A DNA stretch of 47,044 bases from an uncultured Bacteroidota bacterium (GTDB lineage: Bacteria > Bacteroidota > Bacteroidia > Chitinophagales > Chitinophagaceae), in NCBI GenBank assembly GCA_903862505.1, contig CAIOYQ010000169.1:1-47044 (forward strand), in the 5' to 3' direction. The notes below the pieces were generated by a model, which was not told the DNA's origin, did not search any database, and worked only from the letters and a program-made list of their open reading frames with translations. Shown here piece after piece: positions 8,615-17,859 of this stretch. Numbering within the stretch: the first letter of the stretch is position 1; every line of letters starts with the position of its first letter. The translations under genes and the position numbers were made by a program.

Positions 8615-10864
8615 ATGTCTTTTATGAATAAAGTTATCAATATCAATTTTCAAGGTCGTATTCTTCCTATCGAGGAACAGGCTTATGATTTATTAAAACA
8701 ATACATCGAATCTCTGCGTGTATATTTTGCAAATGAAGAAGGTCGTGACGAAATTATTAATGACATTGAATGTCGTGTTGCAGAATTATGTGATGAGCGT
8801 TTAAAAAAGGGGACCCTTTGTATTACACAGGAGGATATGAGTTTAATTATTACTAGTATTGGCCGCCCTGCTGACTTTGAAGCACAGGATGGTTTTGAAC
8901 AGTCTACTACTTCTAGTACGAATAGTGCAAATGATGGTCGCCAACAAAATGGGAATCAAAATACCACTGATCATACTAACTCAAATTTTTATAGAAATGG
9001 CAATATTCCTAAAAGATTATATCGCGATGAGCAAAACAAAGTATTGGGTGGTGTTTGTAGTGGTATTGCTAACTACTTTGTCATAGAGCCTTGGATAGTG
9101 CGCATTCTTTGGTTCTTTTTAATTGGCTTAAATATACTGATCTATATTATTTTATGGATTGCAGTACCTAGTTCGTCTGTGAAAGAAGTAGGCGGTGTGC
9201 GTAAGCGATTATTTAGAGATATTGATAATAAAATAATTGGGGGAGTGAGTGCTGGTTTGGCAAAATATTTTGGAATTCAAGTGTGGATAGTTAGAATTCT
9301 ATTTTTAATTCCCTTTATTCGTTTTGTTGCAAATTTTAGACATATCCATTTATTTCAATTTTGGGAATTTCCTGATTTTCCTAATTTCTTAGATATCACT
9401 TTTAGTCCTGGTGCAGTATTTATATATATTATTTTATGGTTGGTATTGCCAGAAGCTAAATCTAGCGCGGATAAATTAGAAATGGTGGGTGAAAAAGTAG
9501 ATCTGAATAGTATTAAAAACACCATTCAAAATGACATGGAAGGTTTTAGCAAAAGAGCACAATATTTGTGGGGAAATGAATTTTATAAAACAAAAATAGA
9601 TCAAACTGCGGCAACAACTTCAGACAATAATGATGCTGCAGAAAATCAAAAGAGTGATCATCAAAAAAATGTAAACGCTCCAGCGCCTAAAAAAGGTATT
9701 TTACATTTTTTAGGGAGACTCATTACCATTACTATAAAAGTATTTGTATTTTTTGTTTTAGGAGTAGTAGGCATTAGTATTTTAGCCGCCTTATTTGGCA
9801 TTGGCGTTGCCGGAACAAGTTTATTACCTCTCAAACGTTTTTTAATTGAAGATGGAATACAATCAGTCGCTGCTATTGGGACTATTTTATTTTTTATCTG
9901 GGTACCTGTTATTGGCATTGTCACGGCTGTCATTAGAAGATTTGCTGGCTTTAAAAAAACCAACAAATGGGTTAGGGCTAGTTTTATTGCTCTTTGGGTA
10001 CTAGGTTGGATTAGCATATTTTATTTCTTTAGTAGCCTGGGTAATAGTTTTTCAAAGCACAACCAGCCTGTAGAAGAAAATGTTCAATTAACCAATCCCA
10101 AAGTTGATTTTTTGCGCGTAACTGCTACACCTAAAATGAAATACTATGAAGATAAATGGTTTCAAATAACCCCTTTCGGTAACTATGGTGATGAAGACAC
10201 TGTTTTTGTGAGAAACTTACGTGTTAGGATTGTACAATCTAAATCAGATAGCTTTGAAATTAAAGTGGTAAAATTAAGCAACGGCAAAACAGTAAAAGAG
10301 GCCAATACTTTAGCAACTAATATTAATTTTAATTTAACACAAGCCGATTCTGTTTTGTATTTAGATCGTGGTATTGGCATTAGTACAAAGAATAAATTTC
10401 GCAATCAACATATTATTATGACCATTGCAGTTCCTGTGGGAAAAAGAATATTAATTAGTAGTAAAGGCTGGTCTCAAACCAATGTGCACATCAATCGACG
10501 TGGTATGCGTACAGAAACCATTGACCGAATTACAAATGATAATGATTGGTATGACGAATGGAATGAACCATGGGATAATGAATCTTTTCCCTACGAGCAT
10601 GGGGTGGAGTATAAAATGACTGCAAAAGGGTTGGAAAAATTAAAATCTACCGAAAAAGAAACGGATGATAAGGAAGCAGATACTCCTAAAGAGATGGAAG
10701 AAAAACTAGAAAAATTAAAAGAAGAGCGTATGCAAATGGAACAAAATAAATTAAAAGGCAATACCAAGATAGGACTGAATACAAATGGTCCTAAAGACTT
10801 ATTGGTTAAAAAAACCTCTGAATTGTTAGACTTGCATTGGGTATTGGATAGATTTTCTTATTAA
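8615..10864 (+). CDS. Membrane protein with two PspC domains
   Basis: Two PspC-type segments: KRLYRDEQNKVLGGVCSGIANYF and KRLFRDIDNKIIGGVSAGLAKYFGI; further TM helices; start at 8615 inferred. Confidence 0.88.
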   Translation: MSFMNKVININFQGRILPIEEQAYDLLKQYIESLRVYFANEEGRDEIINDIECRVAELCDERLKKGTLCITQEDMSLIITSIGRPADFEAQDGFEQSTTSSTNSANDGRQQNGNQNTTDHTNSNFYRNGNIPKRLYRDEQNKVLGGVCSGIANYFVIEPWIVRILWFFLIGLNILIYIILWIAVPSSSVKEVGGVRKRLFRDIDNKIIGGVSAGLAKYFGIQVWIVRILFLIPFIRFVANFRHIHLFQFWEFPDFPNFLDITFSPGAVFIYIILWLVLPEAKSSADKLEMVGEKVDLNSIKNTIQNDMEGFSKRAQYLWGNEFYKTKIDQTAATTSDNNDAAENQKSDHQKNVNAPAPKKGILHFLGRLITITIKVFVFFVLGVVGISILAALFGIGVAGTSLLPLKRFLIEDGIQSVAAIGTILFFIWVPVIGIVTAVIRRFAGFKKTNKWVRASFIALWVLGWISIFYFFSSLGNSFSKHNQPVEENVQLTNPKVDFLRVTATPKMKYYEDKWFQITPFGNYGDEDTVFVRNLRVRIVQSKSDSFEIKVVKLSNGKTVKEANTLATNINFNLTQADSVLYLDRGIGISTKNKFRNQHIIMTIAVPVGKRILISSKGWSQTNVHINRRGMRTETIDRITNDNDWYDEWNEPWDNESFPYEHGVEYKMTAKGLEKLKSTEKETDDKEADTPKEMEEKLEKLKEERMQMEQNKLKGNTKIGLNTNGPKDLLVKKTSELLDLHWVLDRFSY

Positions 10865-10907
10865 AACGTAATCATTTGCGATTGCTTGCATATTGATTTT
10901 TGGAACA

Positions 10908-10938
10908 ACACCCTTTCTCGTATAGAAGGGGTGTTTTA
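10908..10938 (+). terminator. Intrinsic terminator after the PspC gene
   Basis: ACACCCTTTCT-CGTAT-AGAAGGGGTGTTTTA stem-loop with T-rich tail. Confidence 0.75.
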
Positions 10939-10956
10939 TTTAGCATCCTTTTTGAT

Positions 10957-10964
10957 TATATTTG
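10957..10964 (+). promoter_or_regulatory. Candidate -7 box (TATATTTG) for gcvT
   Basis: TAnnTTTG match, 18 nt before the ATG at 10983. Confidence 0.5.
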
Positions 10965-10982
10965 TACAAATTTATAATTGCC

Positions 10983-12077
10983 ATGAGCGAAGTTTTCAAC
11001 ACACCCTTTACCCATAAACATATTGCCCTAGGTGCTAAAATGGCTCCATTTGCAGGGTATAATATGCCTATTAGTTATACAGGCATTAATGACGAACATG
11101 CAGCGGTGCGTAATAGTGCGGGTGTGTTTGATGTGAGTCATATGGGTGAATTTATTTTAAGGGGTGAACATGCTTTGGATCTCATTCAACGTGTTACCAG
11201 TAATGACGCTGCTGTTTTAGAAGATGGAAAAGCACAATATAGCTGCCTTCCAAATGCGAGTGGGGGTATTGTAGATGATTTGTTGGTGTACTGCGTAGAA
11301 AAAAACAAAGTATATATGTTGGTAGTGAATGCCTCTAATATTGAAAAAGATTGGAATTGGATTACACAGCATAATACCAAGGGTGTTGAAATGCATAATA
11401 TTAGTGCGAAGACTGCATTGCTAGCCGTACAAGGTCCCAACGCAACTAAAATTGTTCAAACCATGACCCAAATGGATGTGTTAAATATGCCTTATTATAG
11501 TTTTTCGAAAGGAACTTTATTAGATATTGACAATGTATTAATTAGTGCAACAGGTTACACGGGCGCAGGGGGTGTTGAAATATATATTGAAGATATTAAT
11601 GACAATGCCAATAAAATTTGGGATGCATTATTTGCTGCAGGTGCGGCTTATGATTTAAAACCTATTGGCTTGGGCGCAAGAGATACCTTGAGATTAGAAA
11701 TGGGATTTTGTTTGTACGGAAATGATATTGACGATACGACGAGTCCATTGGAAGCAGGTTTGGGATGGATTACGAAATTCACCAAAGACTTTACAAATGC
11801 TGCTGCCTTAAAAGCGCAAAAAGAAATAGGGGTGGCTAAAAAATTAGTTGGGTTTGAAATGGTTGATCGCGGTATCCCTCGTCACTACTATCTAATTAAA
11901 GACGCTGCTGGTAATGAAATTGGATCGGTTACTTCGGGCACGCAAGCCCCTAGTTTAGGAAAAGCGATTGGACTTGGTTATGTAGCCAATGATCATGCTA
12001 AAGCAGGCACTGAAATTTTTATTGATATTCGAAATACACTTGTAAAAGCAATGGTGGTGAAGTTTCCATTTAAATAG
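10983..12077 (+). CDS. gcvT: Glycine cleavage system aminomethyltransferase T
   Basis: [71 protein letters not shown]. Confidence 0.96.
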   Translation: MSEVFNTPFTHKHIALGAKMAPFAGYNMPISYTGINDEHAAVRNSAGVFDVSHMGEFILRGEHALDLIQRVTSNDAAVLEDGKAQYSCLPNASGGIVDDLLVYCVEKNKVYMLVVNASNIEKDWNWITQHNTKGVEMHNISAKTALLAVQGPNATKIVQTMTQMDVLNMPYYSFSKGTLLDIDNVLISATGYTGAGGVEIYIEDINDNANKIWDALFAAGAAYDLKPIGLGARDTLRLEMGFCLYGNDIDDTTSPLEAGLGWITKFTKDFTNAAALKAQKEIGVAKKLVGFEMVDRGIPRHYYLIKDAAGNEIGSVTSGTQAPSLGKAIGLGYVANDHAKAGTEIFIDIRNTLVKAMVVKFPFK

Positions 12078-12121
12078 TCATCTATTTCTAAAATACTGTT
12101 TCATCATTCGCATGAAAATTT

Positions 12122-12142
12122 AAGGGGCATTGCCCCTTTTTT
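12122..12142 (+). terminator. Intrinsic terminator after gcvT
   Basis: AAGGGGCATTGCCCCTTTTTT. Confidence 0.85.
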
Positions 12143-12211
12143 CATAGTATAAATACTTGATTCTTGTATGCATATGAATTGCAAATTTGTATTTCAATAA
12201 AAAATATAAAA

Positions 12212-12568
12212 ATGAAAGCAATTAAAAACAAAGTACAATTGGTTGGACGCTTGGGGGCGAACCCGGAAATGAAAACCTATGGTGAAAATAAAAAATTGGC
12301 CAATATCAGGTTAGCGGTGAATGACCGGTATAAAAATGCTAAAGGGGAGTGGTTGGATGAAACGCAATGGTTTAGCTTGGTGGCTTGGTCCAAATTGGCT
12401 ATTTATGTAGAAAAGTATTTAAACAAGGGTACGGAAGTAGCAATAGAAGGGCGTTTGGTGAATAAGGTATTTATAGACAAGAATGGCGTAAAGCGAACCA
12501 GTACAGAGATTATTGTAAATGAAATATTGCTTTTATCAAAGCAAAAGGAATTGCTCGTTGAAATGTAA
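12212..12568 (+). CDS. ssb: Single-stranded DNA-binding protein, short form
   Basis: OB-fold sequence NKVQLVGRLGANPEMKTYGENKKLANIRLAVND...WFSLVAWSKLA...GTEVAIEGRL; no extended acidic tail. Confidence 0.88.
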   Translation: MKAIKNKVQLVGRLGANPEMKTYGENKKLANIRLAVNDRYKNAKGEWLDETQWFSLVAWSKLAIYVEKYLNKGTEVAIEGRLVNKVFIDKNGVKRTSTEIIVNEILLLSKQKELLVEM

Positions 12569-12577
12569 TGGGTTTGT

Positions 12578-12585
12578 TATCTTTG
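12578..12585 (+). promoter_or_regulatory. Candidate -7 box (TATCTTTG) immediately before comB
   Basis: Box ends 1 nt before the first ATG (12587). Confidence 0.5.
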
Positions 12586-12586
12586 C

Positions 12587-13321
12587 ATGATGAGCACTGA
12601 AAATAAGCCAAGTTTACATACTGTGTTAACACCACAGTTATTAGATTTATATGAAGTAAAAGATAGTATTGTTGTCATCATTGACGTATTTAGAGCTACC
12701 TCAACGATGGCAACAGCATTATATAATGGGGCAGTAAAAATTATTCCTGTGGACAGTCCGGAAGCATGCATTGAAATTGGCAATGCAACAGGAGGCATTA
12801 CAGCTGGAGAACGAGATGGTAAAATAATTCCAGGGTTATCTTATGGCAATTCCCCTTCAGAATATCCAAAGTCATTTATTGAAAACAAAACATTGGTCAT
12901 TACCACCACCAATGGCACTAAGTTATTACACATGGCGCTGCGAAAAGGTGCGAAGGAGATTATTACAGGTTCTTTCCCCAATTTGACCAAGGTAGTGGAG
13001 TATTTAAAAGCGCAAAAGGCACCTGTGATTTTAGGATGTGCTGGTTGGAAAAACCGATTTAATATAGAGGACACCCTTTTTGCCGGGGCAGTTATTGAAG
13101 TCATTAAAGAGCATTTTACTATTCATTGTGATAGTAGTTTTATGGCCAACCAATTGTATAATCAGCATAAAAACAATTTACCAGAGTATATTAAAACCTT
13201 AACGCATTGGCATCGTTTGGCTGCTTATGGTTTGGAATCGGACATGTTGTATTGTATTACCCAGGATATTGCACCTAGTTTGCCCATTTTTAAGGAAGGG
13301 GCATTGATCAATGGGGCATAA
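12587..13321 (+). CDS. comB: 2-phosphosulfolactate phosphatase family protein
   Basis: IDVFRATSTMATALYNGA, AGERDGKIIPGLSYGNSPSEY, TTTNGTKLL, GCAGWKNRFNIEDTLFAGAV. Confidence 0.9.
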   Translation: MMSTENKPSLHTVLTPQLLDLYEVKDSIVVIIDVFRATSTMATALYNGAVKIIPVDSPEACIEIGNATGGITAGERDGKIIPGLSYGNSPSEYPKSFIENKTLVITTTNGTKLLHMALRKGAKEIITGSFPNLTKVVEYLKAQKAPVILGCAGWKNRFNIEDTLFAGAVIEVIKEHFTIHCDSSFMANQLYNQHKNNLPEYIKTLTHWHRLAAYGLESDMLYCITQDIAPSLPIFKEGALINGA

Positions 13322-13349
13322 GAATATCGGAAATTAGCCCACAAATTCG

Positions 13350-13357
13350 TACATTTG
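13350..13357 (+). promoter_or_regulatory. Candidate -7 box (TACATTTG) for the SNF2 gene
   Basis: TAnnTTTG match upstream of the 13365..13379 hairpin. Confidence 0.4.
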
Positions 13358-13395
13358 CAAATTGCCCTTTTCAAAAGGGTCATTTTGTATAATTT

Positions 13396-16300
13396 ATGGC
13401 ATTACCCTATTTAGTAAAACACATTTATAGCTACGGAACCGAGGAGGTAATTAGACGTGGAAAAAAGATTTTCGCGCTTAAAAATATCGAATTGGCCAAA
13501 TTCGATCCTTTATTGGGCAGTATTCATTGTCGTGTAAAAGACGATGGGTATAGTACCTATTATAAAGTAACTATTGAAAATTTTAAGAGTGCTTCCACAC
13601 TTTCTTTAAGATGTGGTTGCCCTTATAACTTATCAGAAGTGTGTAGGCATAAAGCAGCCGCTTTATTATATGTACAAGACTTATTAGATAAAAATTTACT
13701 GGATTATAAGCAAACTTCCTATGTTACAAAACATACACAGTTGCGCACAAAGAATTTAGATTTAAAGATGATCAGAATGCTTTGTTCAAAAGCCATTTTT
13801 GAGAAGGCCGAAACTACCCTCAAAGCTAATCGTCCTCATATCATAGAAAGCGCCAATGAAAAAGTGGTCGCAGAAATGGATGAAAACGGAAAAACCTTTC
13901 ATTTAATTGTACAAAAAAATGAAGAACGTTTTTTTGATACTTCTTGCGACTGTTTAACTGAGACAGAGTATCCATTGTGCTTACACAAAACAGTATTGCT
14001 ATTGCAGTTGTTCCAATTAAAAGGGGCAGATTATTTTGAGACCATACGCAACTGGGATAGAGAAAAAAATAAATTACTGGCATTATATGGTTACTCCTTA
14101 GATGACTATATCGAAGACAAATTTGAATTTAGCTATCAGGAAGGGAAGCCCTATTTGAAAGTATTAGATGAACGTATTCAAAGAATTAATGGAGGCCCTG
14201 TAACGGCAACAAGAAAACTCCCTAAATCTAATGATTGGGATATTGAACAAGATAATATATTGGAGGAATCCAAAATAGCCAGAACCACAGTTCGCTATGG
14301 CTTGGTGATTCAGCAAAATACCGACGCTTATCCGTTTTTATCCCTAAACGTTATAAAAGGGGAAGTAAATGAAGAAGGAGCTGCCTTTGTAGGAAAAGTG
14401 GAGAAAGTAGATTTACCCAAGTTTGTAATTGCTGAACAAATGAAGGAGGAGGACAAGAACTTAATTCAAATGGTTAGAAAGCTACAATCTGCTGAGCTTA
14501 CTAAGTATTTAAATAAGAATTCACCTTTCATGGGCATTTGGGATACCATTCTGCATTCCGATGAAACCAATTTGCCGGATGAAACCAAAGAGCATATTCA
14601 AGAGTATATGCATCCAAAGCTTCAAAAGTTATGGAGGGATATTTCTGAACATCCATTTAATTTTCATCTTCCTAATAATAAGCCATTTACGACTGCAAAT
14701 TTACAGAAGGCAGAACTTGTATTTAATAATATCCAGCCTTGCTTTAAAGTAGAAAAAGAAGCGGATAGCTATATCATTTATGCGCAAGTGAATTTACCTG
14801 AGGGTAAAATTTCATTAGAGGAGAACCATGCAAAATCGCATTTTGTTTTCCAATACCACCATCAGTTCTTTACTTGGAAGCAGAAAGAGGATTTGCAGTG
14901 GGTAGAAAAATTTATGCCTACAGGTTTTAATCAAATAAATTTAGAACATTGGCCAGCCTATCTGCAATCTACTTTATTGCCATTGTCAAAATCCTATTCG
15001 GTGGAATTAGGGAATGTGAAACAAGAGAAATTAAGAGGCGTAAAACCACAGTTGCAAATTTTATTAAAAGAGGATAGAGATTATTTATTATTTGAACCCA
15101 TTTATCTTTACAAAGATATTATTGTTACTACGGCAGACGGGCCTTCGGTCATCCATCAAGAAGGGGATAAGATTTTTATTTTAGAGAGAGATTTAGCTGC
15201 AGAACGCAGTCTGATGGGCATTATAGAGCAATTACACTCTGGATTTATAAGGCCTAATGAAGGCAATATATTGGCTTTAAAAGGTGCGGAAGTATTAAAA
15301 AATAACTGGTTTTTCTTGTTCATAGATACCTTGAAAGAAAAGCAGATTCCATTGTTTGGTTCAGATAACTTAAAACAATTTAAGTTTAATACTTCCAAGC
15401 CCACCACCAAATTATACATTAGTAGTAATACGGATTGGTTTGACGCGAAAGTGGAAATTTCATTTGGTGATCAAAAAGTATCGGTGCAGGATATTAAAAA
15501 TATGTTGTCTAATAAGCAACAATTTGTACCATTGAAGGATGGCAGTTTAGGGGTGTTGCCTGAAAAATGGCTAAACAAGTACTCTTTATTATTTAAAGTG
15601 GGTGAGGGCAAAGTGGATAACCTTAAATTAAGTAAATACCATTTTTCCATCATCGATGAGTTATACGAACAAAGAGACGAAGAGGAATTGGTGTTTAAAT
15701 TAGAAGAGAAGTTCGAGAAAATTAGAGAAAAATATTCCATTGCAGATGTGACACCTCCTGAGCATTTGTTACCAACCCTAAGACCCTATCAGGTAAGTGG
15801 ATTTCAGTGGCTCAATTACTTACACGATGTACAATGGGGTGGGATTTTAGCGGATGATATGGGATTGGGGAAAACCATACAGACCCTGTCTTTCTTGCAA
15901 CATTTGAAAGAAAAAAATGGCAAATTGTTGGCATTGGTTGTTTGTCCAACTACACTTTTATATAACTGGCAGAATGAATTAAAAAAATTCACACCTAGTT
16001 TGACATTTCAAATTCATCATGGAGGTACCAGAAGTAAATCTCAGTTATTTAAAGACCCAATGGAAGTAATAATTACGACCTATGGAACTTTAAGAAGTGA
16101 TATTAAAATGTTTGCCGAAGTGAAGTTTGATTATGTGATTTTGGATGAGAGTCAAGCCATTAAAAATCCATCCAGTAAAGTAACTAAAGCTGCTTGTTTA
16201 TTACAGGCTACTAATAAATTGTGCTTGAGTGGTACACCATTACAAAATAATACTTTTGACATTTATGCACAGATGAATTTCTTGAATCCAGGTATGTTGG

Positions 16301-17163
16301 GAACGGTGGAGTATTTTAAACATAACTTCTCAATGCCTATTGACAAGTTTGACGAGAAAGAACAGAAGGAACATTTAAGAAAATTCGTTTTTCCTTTCAT
16401 TTTGCGTAGAACTAAAGAACAGGTAGCAAAGGATTTGCCAGAGAAACAAGAAATGGTTTTGTATTGTGAAATGGGCAATGCGCAAAGAAAAATATACGAA
16501 GCTTACAGAAATGATTATCGTGATAAATTAATTGGAATGGTGGAAGAAAAGGGAATTCAGAAATCTCAATTATCCATTTTACAAGGCCTAATGAAATTGC
16601 GTCAAATTTGCGACAGCCCTGCTATTATAAAGGACGAAGCTTATCCAAATGAATCGGTTAAATTAACAGAGCTAATTCGTGAAATAACTGAAAATATTGG
16701 CGATCATAAGGCTTTAGTATTTTCGCAATTTTTGGGTATGTTGGCCTTAATTAAAGAGCAACTTACAAAGTTGGGGATTGATTATGAATATTTCGACGGT
16801 GGCAGCACCATACAAGAAAGAGAAAAAGCCATTGAGCGTTTTCAAAATGACGCTAACTGCAGAGTGTTTTTAATTTCTTTAAAAGCGGGTGGTGTAGGAT
16901 TGAATTTAACAGCAGCCGATTATGTTTATATCGTAGATCCTTGGTGGAACCCAGCAGTAGAACAACAAGCCATTGACAGAACGCATCGCATTGGTCAGAC
17001 TAAAAATATATTTGCATATCGAATGATCTGTACCGATACGGTAGAGGATAAAATATTAAAATTGCAGGATAGAAAAAGATCTTTGGCCAAGGAATTAATT
17101 TCCGATGAAGAAGGTTTCGTAAAATCTTTAACCAAGGATGACATTGCTTATCTATTTAGTTAG
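13396..17163 (+). CDS. SNF2/DEAD-like helicase with N-terminal SWIM zinc-finger motif(s)
   Basis: Walker A region ADDMGLGKTIQTLSFL, LDESQAIKN, LSGTPLQNN, helicase-C LKAGGVGLNLTAADYVYIVDPWWNPAVEQQAIDRTHRIGQ; CGC...CRH and CDC...CLH. Confidence 0.95.
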   Translation: MALPYLVKHIYSYGTEEVIRRGKKIFALKNIELAKFDPLLGSIHCRVKDDGYSTYYKVTIENFKSASTLSLRCGCPYNLSEVCRHKAAALLYVQDLLDKNLLDYKQTSYVTKHTQLRTKNLDLKMIRMLCSKAIFEKAETTLKANRPHIIESANEKVVAEMDENGKTFHLIVQKNEERFFDTSCDCLTETEYPLCLHKTVLLLQLFQLKGADYFETIRNWDREKNKLLALYGYSLDDYIEDKFEFSYQEGKPYLKVLDERIQRINGGPVTATRKLPKSNDWDIEQDNILEESKIARTTVRYGLVIQQNTDAYPFLSLNVIKGEVNEEGAAFVGKVEKVDLPKFVIAEQMKEEDKNLIQMVRKLQSAELTKYLNKNSPFMGIWDTILHSDETNLPDETKEHIQEYMHPKLQKLWRDISEHPFNFHLPNNKPFTTANLQKAELVFNNIQPCFKVEKEADSYIIYAQVNLPEGKISLEENHAKSHFVFQYHHQFFTWKQKEDLQWVEKFMPTGFNQINLEHWPAYLQSTLLPLSKSYSVELGNVKQEKLRGVKPQLQILLKEDRDYLLFEPIYLYKDIIVTTADGPSVIHQEGDKIFILERDLAAERSLMGIIEQLHSGFIRPNEGNILALKGAEVLKNNWFFLFIDTLKEKQIPLFGSDNLKQFKFNTSKPTTKLYISSNTDWFDAKVEISFGDQKVSVQDIKNMLSNKQQFVPLKDGSLGVLPEKWLNKYSLLFKVGEGKVDNLKLSKYHFSIIDELYEQRDEEELVFKLEEKFEKIREKYSIADVTPPEHLLPTLRPYQVSGFQWLNYLHDVQWGGILADDMGLGKTIQTLSFLQHLKEKNGKLLALVVCPTTLLYNWQNELKKFTPSLTFQIHHGGTRSKSQLFKDPMEVIITTYGTLRSDIKMFAEVKFDYVILDESQAIKNPSSKVTKAACLLQATNKLCLSGTPLQNNTFDIYAQMNFLNPGMLGTVEYFKHNFSMPIDKFDEKEQKEHLRKFVFPFILRRTKEQVAKDLPEKQEMVLYCEMGNAQRKIYEAYRNDYRDKLIGMVEEKGIQKSQLSILQGLMKLRQICDSPAIIKDEAYPNESVKLTELIREITENIGDHKALVFSQFLGMLALIKEQLTKLGIDYEYFDGGSTIQEREKAIERFQNDANCRVFLISLKAGGVGLNLTAADYVYIVDPWWNPAVEQQAIDRTHRIGQTKNIFAYRMICTDTVEDKILKLQDRKRSLAKELISDEEGFVKSLTKDDIAYLFS

Positions 17164-17179
17164 ATAAAGACTACTGAAT

Positions 17180-17482
17180 TTATTTTTTTAATTCCGCTGC
17201 TGCGATGTTTGCCTTAGGATTTTTTAGAAATTCCTCTTTGCAACCAGAAGCACAAAATCCAATCACATATTTTTCATAATGTGCGGTGTCGCTTATGCCA
17301 GCAGTAACCGGCATACCACAGGTAGGATCCTTTTTATTATTTACTAAAGAGACTGGATATGTTTTTTCAGTACTAGCTTCCATTACTTTTGGTTGAGTAT
17401 TTTTCTCTCCATTTTTACTGTAACCGCAAGATGTCAAGAACAATACACTCATCACTAAGCATAGTCCAATTATTTTTTTCAT
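17180..17482 (-). CDS. YHS/TRASH-like domain lipoprotein
   Basis: Lipobox LFLTSCG; DPTCGMPV...VIGFCASGCKEEFLKNP. Confidence 0.78.
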   Translation of the reverse strand: MKKIIGLCLVMSVLFLTSCGYSKNGEKNTQPKVMEASTEKTYPVSLVNNKKDPTCGMPVTAGISDTAHYEKYVIGFCASGCKEEFLKNPKANIAAAELKK

Positions 17483-17603
17483 GATTTTGTTTTTTGATTG
17501 ACCAATACAAAAATACAGATACTTATGTTCAAAAAAACTAACGAATGTCATTTTATACCTAAATCTGATCCTTTGCATTTCAATAATTAAAAATTGTATA
17601 GAA

Positions 17604-17816
17604 ATGGCTTCCTTAATGATTCGAAATAGGGAAGTGAAGCAAGGGTTATTGGAAGACCCTAAATATCAATACCTTTTTACCCAAGTTACCCATACACATG
17701 AGGGTAGCATTGGTATCTTATGTAACTCAAAAATAGCAGCTGAGATGAACAAAGTGGTTCAAAATATGAATTTTGCTAAAGTTGATCGCCAAATTGAACA
17801 ATTATTGAATAGCTAA
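17604..17816 (+). CDS. Small hypothetical protein (70 aa)
   Basis: Intact ORF in intergenic space, host-like codon use, not overlapped by another gene. Confidence 0.6.
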   Translation: MASLMIRNREVKQGLLEDPKYQYLFTQVTHTHEGSIGILCNSKIAAEMNKVVQNMNFAKVDRQIEQLLNS

Positions 17817-17819
17817 TTG

Positions 17820-17827
17820 TATTTTTG
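17820..17827 (+). promoter_or_regulatory. Candidate -7 box (TATTTTTG) for the FKBP gene
   Basis: TAnnTTTG match 32 nt before the ATG at 17860. Confidence 0.4.
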
Positions 17828-17859
17828 GCATCTTAATTAATAGTCATTAAAAATAAAGC

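Noticed and set aside
9661-10404. Minus-strand ORFs 9661..10017 and 10183..10404
   Set aside because: Antisense to the PspC-domain gene; no recognisable domain.
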